Of a DNA stretch of 15,352 bases, positions 7,993 to 14,536 are shown in pieces. Made by a program: the position numbers and the translations under genes. Each line of letters starts with the position of its first letter. The stretch's first letter is position 1. Source of the DNA: Alphaproteobacteria bacterium (GTDB lineage Bacteria; Pseudomonadota; Alphaproteobacteria; Sphingomonadales; Sphingomonadaceae). Under the pieces are notes generated by a model, which ran no database searches, was not told the origin of the DNA, and worked only from the letters and a program-made list of their open reading frames with translations. The stretch lies in NCBI GenBank assembly GCA_028869975.1, contig JAGWQR010000140.1:1-15352 (forward strand). Direction: 5' to 3'.

Positions 7993-9585
7993 TCAGGCCA
8001 CCATGCTGCGTTCGATAAATTCAAGGAGGAGGAGGAGCACGAACACCCCGCCCAGCGCGGCGGTACCCGCCTGGAAATATTTGAGATATTTCTGGTCTTG
8101 CGCGCGCTGTTCCACCGTCGTCACCCGGCTGATCGCGCCGATCACCGGCAGGCCGCTCGCCTTGGCGAGATGCGCCAGCGACGGGTAGGTCGTCACCACC
8201 CGGCTGCGCGCATAAGCTGCGCCCAGCCCGCCGAGTATTCCGACCAGCAGCACTGCGGCCAGCAGCATCGGTCTGTTCGGGGCCGTCGGATCGTGCGGCA
8301 GTGCAGGCGGGTCGATCACCCGGAACTTGACGGCGCTGGTCTGATCCTGAATCTGGCCACGCAGGCGGATTTCCTCGCGGTTCTGGAGCAGTTTGTCATA
8401 CTCCGCCTTCTCGACATCATAATCGCGGTTGAGCTGCGCCTGCTGCGCGGCCACACCGGGTTGTGAGGTCTGCACTGCCTGTGCCTGCGCGATCATCTCC
8501 ATGAGCTGGCTGCGCCGCGCACTTGCCGAGGCAAACGCCGCCTGTTTTTCCGCACGCTGCGAAATCAGGGCAGCGTAAGTAGGGTTGGCGGTCGTCACAC
8601 CGGGTGCGTTGTGCATCCCGCCCGCTGAACCAGCAGCAGCCGCCGGTTCATGTGCCGCCGCCGCCCGCGCCGCCGCCAACTGACCGCGCAGTGAGGCCAT
8701 GTCGGGATAATTATCTGTCCAGCCGCGCGCATGGCCCGCCGCGATCTGGCCTTCGATCTGGGCGACCTGCGCATGAGCCGGGCCCGCCCCGCCGCCCGCA
8801 GCGCCGGGCACATAATAGGAGGATCCCGGCGTTGTCACCGTAGCCGGTGTGCCCGCCAACTGGCCATTGAGTGCGGAGAGGCCACTTTGTGCAGACGCAT
8901 AGTCGCCATTAACCTGTTCCAGCTCCTGCTGGGCCATCGCGACGCGCTGCTCGAGCGAGCCGCTGCCCGGCAGCACGCCCAGATATTTCTGCTCGAATTC
9001 GGCGCGCTTCTGATCGGCAGCCTGCAAGGCCTTGCCGCGCTCGTCGATCTGGTTATCGAGAAAGCGCAGTGATTCGCCGGTTTCGGTCCGGTTGCCCGAG
9101 AGATTTTCTTCCTCGAACAGGTTGATCAGCTTCTGGACAATCTCGGTTGAGAGCCGCGCATTGCCCGCATCCGAATATCCCGAGCGCGCCGAGGTTGCGG
9201 TGATCTCGAACAGATTATCCTGCTTTTCATCGACCTTGATCGTCTTGCGCAGGGCATCGACGGCATCGAGCACGTCCTGATCGCTGCTGACTGTGTTTTT
9301 CAGGCTGGTGCCGAGCACGACCTTCTTTAGGCTGACCGTGGAGGTGAGCGTGTCGCGCACCCGGTCAACGCCCTGCTGGCGCTGCTGATCGTCCATGCCG
9401 ATCTTGTCAGGCAGGAGCGACTGGAGCTGCACGAAAATCCGCGCCTTGGATTCGTAGCGGTTCGGAACCATGCTGACGACGAGCCAGCCGGCTAAGCATA
9501 TTCCCCAGGCGGTGCCGAGTGCCAGCCAGCGGTTGTGCCAGATATGATGAAGTGCCAGTCTGATCTGGTCGGTGATGCTGTTCAT
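7993..9585 (-). CDS. XrtA-associated polysaccharide chain-length determinant (Wzz-like)
   Basis: 530 aa inner-membrane polysaccharide co-polymerase like TIGR03007. It has transmembrane segments at about 19-40, 440-459 and 505-523. The first and second bracket a large periplasmic region with coiled-coil stretches (about 170-240 and 335-415). A Pro-rich DPPALPHDPTAPNRP motif (425-439) sits right before TM2, as is usual in Wzz proteins. A Gly/Ala/Pro-rich segment (about 245-330) interrupts the coiled coils. No kinase domain is fused; the BY-kinase is the next gene, one base away. ATG at 9585 lies 24 bases after the export gene stop and has no strong Shine-Dalgarno. Role: sets polymer length and links synthesis to the outer membrane exporter. 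Confidence 0.92.
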   Translation of the reverse strand: MNSITDQIRLALHHIWHNRWLALGTAWGICLAGWLVVSMVPNRYESKARIFVQLQSLLPDKIGMDDQQRQQGVDRVRDTLTSTVSLKKVVLGTSLKNTVSSDQDVLDAVDALRKTIKVDEKQDNLFEITATSARSGYSDAGNARLSTEIVQKLINLFEEENLSGNRTETGESLRFLDNQIDERGKALQAADQKRAEFEQKYLGVLPGSGSLEQRVAMAQQELEQVNGDYASAQSGLSALNGQLAGTPATVTTPGSSYYVPGAAGGGAGPAHAQVAQIEGQIAAGHARGWTDNYPDMASLRGQLAAARAAAAHEPAAAAGSAGGMHNAPGVTTANPTYAALISQRAEKQAAFASASARRSQLMEMIAQAQAVQTSQPGVAAQQAQLNRDYDVEKAEYDKLLQNREEIRLRGQIQDQTSAVKFRVIDPPALPHDPTAPNRPMLLAAVLLVGILGGLGAAYARSRVVTTYPSLAHLAKASGLPVIGAISRVTTVEQRAQDQKYLKYFQAGTAALGGVFVLLLLLEFIERSMVA

Positions 9586-9609
9586 GCCTGTGTCTGCCCC
9601 ATCACCGCT

Positions 9610-10260
9610 TTAGAATGCCGACTGGGGAATGATGATGACATCGCCCGGCTCCAGCTTCACATTGGCCGACGTATCGCCATGTTTGAGCAAATCATTGAGC
9701 TTGATGCCGAATTCGCGCTGCTTGCCGGTGGCCCGGTCATAGCGCACCAGCCGCGCCCGGTTGCCTGAGGCAAAGTCCGAGAGGCCGCCAACCGCAATCA
9801 TTGCATCGAGCAGGGTCATGTTGGCGCGGTAGGGGAGCGAGGCAGGCTTGGCGGTGGCACCGACAATCCGCACCTGCTGCGAGAAAGTGCCCGAGAAGTT
9901 GTCAACAATCACCGAAACGATCGGGTCCTTGATATATTCGCCCAGCGCGACCTTGATGTCCTGCGCCAGCATGGTCGGGGTTTTGCCAACGGCGGGCATA
10001 TCGGTCACGAGGGGGATGGTGATGCGGCCATCCGGGCGCACCTGCACCTTCGCGCTCAGATCAGGGTTGTGCCAGACGAAGACATTGAGCTGATCGAGCG
10101 GCCCGATAACATATTCCTCACCCGGCCCTTCCTGTTGCGACACGAACGAGGCCGGCGGCAACGCGCCCGAACCGCGTCCACCACCGCCTGCACAGGAGGA
10201 AAGCAACGTGGACCCAAGCCACAGAATCAGGGCGATGGTGACGATTTTCTTGGCGCGCAT
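9610..10260 (-). CDS. XrtA-associated exopolysaccharide export lipoprotein (Wza-like)
   Basis: 216 aa outer membrane polysaccharide export protein similar to TIGR03027. A lipoprotein signal peptide (MRAKK, hydrophobic core, lipobox LSSC with Cys23) is followed by a Gly-rich spacer, the Poly_export domain (about 48-122, with YVIGPLDQLNVFVW and the VRPDGRITIPL stretch) and an SLBB-type domain (about 128-212, ending LEPGDVIIIPQ). It is shorter than E. coli Wza. ATG at 10260 is preferred because GAAAGGG lies 10 bases upstream. ATG at 10269 would put that site only one base away, but it remains possible. It is the first gene of the minus-strand export operon and follows the palindrome-rich gap at 10270-10364. 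Confidence 0.92.
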   Translation of the reverse strand: MRAKKIVTIALILWLGSTLLSSCAGGGGRGSGALPPASFVSQQEGPGEEYVIGPLDQLNVFVWHNPDLSAKVQVRPDGRITIPLVTDMPAVGKTPTMLAQDIKVALGEYIKDPIVSVIVDNFSGTFSQQVRIVGATAKPASLPYRANMTLLDAMIAVGGLSDFASGNRARLVRYDRATGKQREFGIKLNDLLKHGDTSANVKLEPGDVIIIPQSAF

Positions 10261-10269
10261 GGGACTCAT

Positions 10270-10364
10270 ACCCTTTCAAAAACACAAGTTGCAACGCGCA
10301 CCTTTATGCTTCGAAGGTATGAACAACCGGTTATTAAGCCTTAAATTAACCGCTTTTGTGCGGA
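10270..10364. promoter_or_regulatory. AT-rich intergenic region with several inverted repeats; probable promoter of the export operon
   Basis: This is the largest non-coding gap in the window, between the decarboxylase stop (10365) and the export lipoprotein, both on the minus strand. It is far more AT-rich than its surroundings. It holds a near-perfect palindrome at 10328-10352 (outer arms cggtta/taaccg, inner arms ttaag/cttaa, a 2-base asymmetry), the palindromes cttcgaag (10309-10316) and gttgcaac (10288-10295), and accttN9aaggt (10300-10318). I cannot assign convincing -35/-10 boxes. One GG-N10-GC pair (10351 to 10338, minus strand) meets only the invariant bases of a sigma-54 promoter. 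Promoter and operator function is inferred from position and symmetry. Confidence 0.5.
10328..10358 (-). terminator. Weak candidate terminator after the decarboxylase
   Basis: Reading the minus strand 3' of the decarboxylase, CCGC-ACAAAA-GCGG (10358-10345 region) forms a 4-bp GC stem followed by TTAATTT. It runs into the larger palindrome (10328-10352). Both could fold in RNA, but neither has a clean U-tract, so termination may be partial or Rho-dependent and the element may instead be an operator. Confidence 0.25.
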
Positions 10365-11600
10365 TCAATCGTGGTTAATCAGGATTTCGCGCGCCGGGGG
10401 ATGGGCGAGAAAAGCTTGCGGGCTGGCACTCGCACCATAAGCTCCCGCCATGAAGAGCGCGACCAGATCGCCCACCTCGGCTTCCGGCAGATGCACGCTG
10501 TCCGCCAGCCGGTCGAGGGGGGTGCACAGGCAGCCGGTGATCGTCACCACATCTTCAGGCGGCGCACCAAAGCGGCTTGCAATCGCCACCGGATAATTGC
10601 GCCGCACCACCGTGCCAAAATTGCCCGACGCCGCGAGCTGATGGTGCAGCCCGCCATCGGTGATCAGGAAGGTTTCACCATGGCTGACCTTTTTGTCGAG
10701 GATGCGGGTGAGATAAACCCCCGCTTCCCCCACCAGATAGCGGCCCAGTTCGAGCGAGAAAGTCGTGGCGGCGAGTGCCTCGGGGCGGGGTGCAAGAACC
10801 GCTGAGAGTTGCGCGCCAACCTCGCGCACATCAAGCGGCGCATCGCCCGCGAAATATGGAATGCCGAAGCCGCCGCCGAGATTGACATGTGGCGGGGCCT
10901 CGCCAATTTCCGTCGCCAGCTTGGCCGTCAGCGACACCGAGGCCGCCAGCGCCTCTGCCACCGCCGCCGCATCAAGCGCCTGTGATCCGGCGAAGATATG
11001 GAAGCCACGCCAGTCCGCCCCTGCCTGAAACAGGCTGCGCACCAGGTCGGGCACGCGCGCCGCATCCACCCCAAACGGCTTCGCCCCGCCGCCCATCTTC
11101 ATCCCCGAACCGCGCAGATCAAAATCGGGATTGACCCGCACGGCGAGGTGGGGCTTCACATGCATTTCCTTGGCGATGCTGAGCGCGCGGTGCGCCTCCC
11201 CTTCGGATTCGAGGTTGATTATGACCCCGGCTTCGAGCGCCGCCGCCAGCTCGGCATCGCGCTTGCCCGGCCCGGCAAACGAGATGGCGTGCGCGGCCTT
11301 GCCCGCTTGCAACGCCCGCGCCAGCTCCCCGCCCGAGGCCACATCTAGCCCATCGACCTCACCAACCATCGCTGCAACCAGCGGCGGAAACGGGTTCGCC
11401 TTCACTGCATAATGCAGCGCAACCTCAGCAGGCAATGCCGCACGCAATGCCGCGATTCGCGCCTTCACGAGCGCGAAATCATAGACAAACAGCGGTGTAT
11501 CCCCCGCTTCATGCGCCAGATCACTCGCCGTGCGCCCGCCGATGACGAGTTCACCATCGCGCGCAGCAAAGCCGGGGGGGATGGGGCCAAATTGTTTCAT
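10365..11600 (-). CDS. PLP-dependent decarboxylase, exosortase A system-associated (LysA/DapDC-like)
   Basis: 411 aa fold-type III decarboxylase resembling TIGR03099, a family related to diaminopimelate, ornithine and carrier-bound amino acid decarboxylases. The PLP Schiff-base lysine is Lys67 in HYAVKANP. Other expected sites are HIFAGS (201-206), the phosphate-binding GGGFG (242-246), ELGR (284-287, where LysA proteins usually read EPGR), the cross-subunit active-site cysteine region CLCTPLDRL (357-365) and GAYGAS (386-391). ATG at 11600 starts 9 bases after the ligase stop, so the two form an operon. True diaminopimelate decarboxylase is less likely given the ligase and carrier-protein neighbours. 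The substrate is probably an amino acid, free or bound as a thioester (inference). Confidence 0.92.
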   Translation of the reverse strand: MKQFGPIPPGFAARDGELVIGGRTASDLAHEAGDTPLFVYDFALVKARIAALRAALPAEVALHYAVKANPFPPLVAAMVGEVDGLDVASGGELARALQAGKAAHAISFAGPGKRDAELAAALEAGVIINLESEGEAHRALSIAKEMHVKPHLAVRVNPDFDLRGSGMKMGGGAKPFGVDAARVPDLVRSLFQAGADWRGFHIFAGSQALDAAAVAEALAASVSLTAKLATEIGEAPPHVNLGGGFGIPYFAGDAPLDVREVGAQLSAVLAPRPEALAATTFSLELGRYLVGEAGVYLTRILDKKVSHGETFLITDGGLHHQLAASGNFGTVVRRNYPVAIASRFGAPPEDVVTITGCLCTPLDRLADSVHLPEAEVGDLVALFMAGAYGASASPQAFLAHPPAREILINHD

Positions 11601-11609
11601 GCCCGCGCT

Positions 11610-13130
11610 TTACCCATCAGACGTTAATTCCGCCCTTACGCCCGCGCGATCGAGCTTGCCATTGGGGTTGCGTGGTAATTCATTGCGCCAGATGATCTGC
11701 GCGGGCTGCATGAAGCTGGGGAGCTCATGCTTGAGGTGGCGCGAAAGCGTTGCCGCCGCTTCATCCTGCGCTAACCAAGCCTTCGCGCGCGCCACCAGCA
11801 GGATCACCGCGCCGAGCCGCGCATCGGGCTTGCCGAAAGCGATACACTCGGCCACCGCCCCGCTTGCCAGTGCCGCTTCCTCGATCTCCTGCGGCGAGAC
11901 CCGGTTGCCCGAGGTTTTAATCATCTCGTCGTCGCGCCCGACAAAGCGCAGCAGCCCGTCCGCATCCGCCACCACCGTATCGCCCGACCAGACGGCCGTG
12001 CCGCCATAGCGGCTCCAGGCCGGAGCAGGGAGAAAGCGCTGCGCGGTGCGTTCCCGATCACGCCAATAGCCCTGCGCGACCAGCGGCCCGGCATGAACCA
12101 GCTCGCCCGCCTCCCCGGCAGTGGCCTGCGTGCCGTCGGGCCGCACCACCATCACCTCGGCAAAGGGAATGGCGCGGCCAATCGAGTCGGGGTGCGTTTC
12201 CAGCAACTCCGGCGGAAGGACGGTCGAACGGAAGGCTTCGGTCAGGCCATACATAGCGTAAATTTCTGTATGCGGCGCACGCGCGCGCAATCCGGCAATC
12301 AATGGCGCGGTGAGTGCACCTCCCGAATTGGTGAGGCGTTTCAGATGCGCGGTTGCCCCCTCGGGCCAGTCCGCTTCTATCAACTGCACCCAGAGCGGGG
12401 GCACCCCGGCCAACGTGGTAATCTGGTGGTGTTCAAGCGCGCGCAGCACATCTTGGCTACGCAAATAATCGAGTGGCACCATGCTCGCACCTGCAGCCCA
12501 AGCTGAGAGCAGTTGGTTCTGGCCATAATCGAAGCTGAGGGGCAGCACCGCGAGGGTGCGATCCGTCGGCTCCAGCCCCAGAAAATGTGCCACACTCACT
12601 GCGCCGAGCCAGAGATTGGCGTGGGACAGCATCACGCCCTTGGGTTTGCCGGTTGAGCCCGACGTATAGAGAATGGCGGCAAGGCTGACCGGCTTGTGCG
12701 ACGAAGGCGGCAGCGCATTGCCCACCCAGTCAATCTCTCCCTCCAGCGCCACGGCGCAACCTTCAGGCACATCACCTGAATCCAGTGTTTCAGCCCGGCC
12801 CGCCTGCGTTATCAACATCGTCGCGCCACTATCGGTCAAAATATGCGCGACCTGCATACGCCGCAGCACCGGGTTGATCGGCACATGAACAAGGCCGGCC
12901 CGCGCCGCAGCCAGTGGCATCAGGCACGCCGTCAGAGTCTTGGGCAGCCAGCTTGCCACCCGGTCACCAGACATTAACCCTCTCGTGCTAAGCCATGATG
13001 CAAGTGCGCCGATCCGGCGTTCGAGTTGCGCGTAGGTCAGGGTTGCGTCTGCGTAAACAAGCGCGTTTGCGTTTGGGGCGCCGAGAAGCGTAAGATGGTC
13101 AAGCGGGCGCGGATGCGGATCGGGTATCAT
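11610..13130 (-). CDS. AMP-forming acyl-CoA/acyl-ACP ligase, exosortase A-associated
   Basis: 506 aa ANL-superfamily adenylating enzyme like TIGR03098. It activates a carboxylic acid as acyl-AMP and then forms a thioester on CoA or a carrier protein. Signatures are the P-loop YTSGSTGKPKGV (155-166), YGLTE (294-298), the ribose-binding Asp of WSGD (381-384), the hinge GRDDEMIKTSG (398-408) and the catalytic Lys492 in PNGKLDR (489-495). The frame continues to 13301, but ATG at 13130 (MIPDPHPRPL) begins the recognisable domain, and the longer version would overlap the divergent acyltransferase gene. It is the first gene of a two-gene operon with the decarboxylase. With a free-standing ACP encoded 1.1 kb away, the acceptor may be that ACP rather than CoA (inference). 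Confidence 0.92.
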   Translation of the reverse strand: MIPDPHPRPLDHLTLLGAPNANALVYADATLTYAQLERRIGALASWLSTRGLMSGDRVASWLPKTLTACLMPLAAARAGLVHVPINPVLRRMQVAHILTDSGATMLITQAGRAETLDSGDVPEGCAVALEGEIDWVGNALPPSSHKPVSLAAILYTSGSTGKPKGVMLSHANLWLGAVSVAHFLGLEPTDRTLAVLPLSFDYGQNQLLSAWAAGASMVPLDYLRSQDVLRALEHHQITTLAGVPPLWVQLIEADWPEGATAHLKRLTNSGGALTAPLIAGLRARAPHTEIYAMYGLTEAFRSTVLPPELLETHPDSIGRAIPFAEVMVVRPDGTQATAGEAGELVHAGPLVAQGYWRDRERTAQRFLPAPAWSRYGGTAVWSGDTVVADADGLLRFVGRDDEMIKTSGNRVSPQEIEEAALASGAVAECIAFGKPDARLGAVILLVARAKAWLAQDEAAATLSRHLKHELPSFMQPAQIIWRNELPRNPNGKLDRAGVRAELTSDG

Positions 13131-13188
13131 TACTGCGCTTGTCGCTTGGGCGGGCGGCGCACGCAAGAGTGAAAGTGACTGAGCTGAA
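13131..13188. promoter_or_regulatory. Divergent intergenic region between ligase and acyltransferase
   Basis: The 58-base gap separates two divergently transcribed units. No consensus -35/-10 pair or operator palindrome is evident, and no strong Shine-Dalgarno precedes either start. Any promoters must overlap each other or reach into the opposing coding sequences, so the two accessory units are likely controlled together (inference). Confidence 0.45.
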
Positions 13189-14244
13189 ATGTGGGTCAAA
13201 GGTGAAATCATCCACAATCTGAACAAGGCGCATGGTGGCGTCGCCGATGCGCTGACCCGCAATGGCCAGCCGCACCTGTTCGATCGGCTGACCTGGTTCA
13301 AATTGCTGTGGATTCATAATGACATCGGTGCGCGCCCGCTGATTGCCCGCTCATGGGCGCAGGGCGCACGCTGCTGGCTGTTTCTGGCCGAGCAGAAGCG
13401 CGGGCAGGCAACTGCACTCGCCAATTATTATACGCTTGCCTTTCGCCCGGTGTTTACGGGGGGGGAGGAGAATGGCACGCGCCACGCGCTGCTGGTTGCG
13501 CTGGCGCGGCGGCTGCGACATGGCAGCTTGCGTCTGCACCATATCAGTCTGGCACCGGTGCCGGTCGCGGATGGCAGCGCCGATTTAATTGCGCGTGCGT
13601 TCCGCACGGCGGGCTGGCATGTCTACGAACGTATGGCGACGATGAACTGGACGCTCAATGTCAATGGTCGCAGCTTTGATGATTATTGGGCGGAACGCCC
13701 CGGAGAATTGCGCGCCACGCTGAGCCGCAAGAGCAAGAAATCCGATTTGGGTGTCGAGATTCACAAGCAGATCATTCCTGAACTCTGGGCCGAGTATGAA
13801 TCGATCTATGCTGAAAGCTGGAAACCGGCTGAGGGATCGATAGAATTTCTCCATGCTTTCGCAAAAAACGAGGCGCGTTATGGCGCGTTGCGACTTGGAA
13901 TCGCCCGGCATGAGGGTGCGGCCGTGGCAGCCCAACTGTGGACGATCGAACCGGGTGTGGGTGGCCCGCGCGCGATTATCCACAAACTCGCCTATCGCCA
14001 GAGCGCCGCCGAACTCTCCCCTGGCACAATTCTGACCGCTGCCATGTTCCGCCATGTTATCGACGAAGATAAAGTGGCGCTCATTGATTATGGTACGGGC
14101 GACGAAGCCTACAAGGCCGACTGGATGGAAGAACGCAACCCCTTGATGCAGATCGACTGTTACAATCCGCGCAGGCTCGCGGGTCTGGCAGGATCGGCGC
14201 GCTTGCGCTTGCGCGCGCTTGCGCGACGCGGCGGACGGGATTAA
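13189..14244 (+). CDS. GNAT/FemAB-like acyltransferase (BioF2/CelD type)
   Basis: 351 aa protein with the GNAT-fold acyltransferase architecture seen in CelD/BioF2-like and FemAB families, expected to transfer an acyl or aminoacyl group to an amine or hydroxyl of a glycan precursor. Visible family features are the basic helix RATLSRKSKK (175-184), an acyl-binding-type segment HKLAYR...LSPGTILTAAMFRHVID (265-291) and DYGTGDEAYKADWM (300-313). No signal peptide or membrane segment is seen. ATG at 13189 is the first possible start, since an in-frame TGA lies at 13180. The C-terminal tail is Arg/Leu-rich and encoded by a GCGCTT repeat, and codons 90-93 contain a run of eight G. It heads the plus-strand unit with the ACP 11 bases downstream, which suggests the ACP carries its acyl donor (inference). 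Confidence 0.82.
   Translation: MWVKGEIIHNLNKAHGGVADALTRNGQPHLFDRLTWFKLLWIHNDIGARPLIARSWAQGARCWLFLAEQKRGQATALANYYTLAFRPVFTGGEENGTRHALLVALARRLRHGSLRLHHISLAPVPVADGSADLIARAFRTAGWHVYERMATMNWTLNVNGRSFDDYWAERPGELRATLSRKSKKSDLGVEIHKQIIPELWAEYESIYAESWKPAEGSIEFLHAFAKNEARYGALRLGIARHEGAAVAAQLWTIEPGVGGPRAIIHKLAYRQSAAELSPGTILTAAMFRHVIDEDKVALIDYGTGDEAYKADWMEERNPLMQIDCYNPRRLAGLAGSARLRLRALARRGGRD
14197..14226 (+). repeat. Short GCGCTT repeat in the acyltransferase 3' end
   Basis: Three GCGCTT units, two in direct tandem and a third after a 4-base GCGC spacer, encode the Arg/Leu/Ala-rich tail (residues about 337-346, ARLRLRALAR). Expansion by one hexamer would stay in frame. Confidence 0.6.
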
Positions 14245-14255
14245 CGCGCCCCCCC

Positions 14256-14534
14256 ATGCCCGATTCCAGCATCAGCAAGACAGATGTGCGGCTCCGACAG
14301 TTGCTGATCGATCTGCTCGGCTTGACGCCGGCCCGCGCCCAGGCCTTACGCCCCGATTCCGGACTGTTCGGCACGATGCCCGAACTTGATTCGATGGCGG
14401 TGGCGGGCCTGCTGACCGAAATCGAGGACTCCTTCGGATTCATCATTGATGATGCGGATGTGGATGGCGACATGCTGGCGACATTTGGCAGCCTGAGCGC
14501 CTATATCCGCCAGAAAATCAACACCGGGACCTGA
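14256..14534 (+). CDS. Acyl carrier protein
   Basis: 92 aa acidic helical protein with the phosphopantetheine attachment site PELDSMAVAGLL (42-53, Ser46 of the DSM motif), followed by the acidic helix TEIEDSFGFIIDDADVD typical of carrier proteins. It is not the housekeeping fatty-acid AcpP. It sits inside the exosortase locus, and the DSM rather than DSL motif and divergent flanks fit a dedicated carrier. ATG at 14256 lies 11 bases after the acyltransferase stop and is directly preceded by seven C with no Shine-Dalgarno, so translation may depend on coupling to the upstream gene. Expected role: hold an acyl or aminoacyl thioester made by the ligase for modification by the decarboxylase and transfer by the GNAT-like protein (inference). 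Confidence 0.9.
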   Translation: MPDSSISKTDVRLRQLLIDLLGLTPARAQALRPDSGLFGTMPELDSMAVAGLLTEIEDSFGFIIDDADVDGDMLATFGSLSAYIRQKINTGT

Positions 14535-14536
14535 CA

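Noticed and set aside
8023..8037. Strong Shine-Dalgarno-like AAGGAGGAGGAGGAG on the plus strand
   Set aside because: It is the complement of a run of leucine codons (CTC repeats) in the third membrane segment of the chain-length protein. No plausible plus-strand gene follows.
10338..10351. Sigma-54 promoter (GG-N10-GC) before the export gene
   Set aside because: Only the invariant GG and GC agree. The rest of the -24 and -12 boxes does not match, and the pair falls inside a palindrome, so it is probably chance.
10365..11600. Housekeeping diaminopimelate decarboxylase (lysA)
   Set aside because: The fold matches, but the ELGR replacement, the altered Cys motif and the exosortase context fit the system-associated decarboxylase family better.
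13131..13301. N-terminal extension of the acyl-CoA ligase up to 13301
   Set aside because: It would overlap the divergent acyltransferase gene by over 100 bases and adds sequence with no ANL-family similarity. ATG at 13130 begins the recognisable domain.
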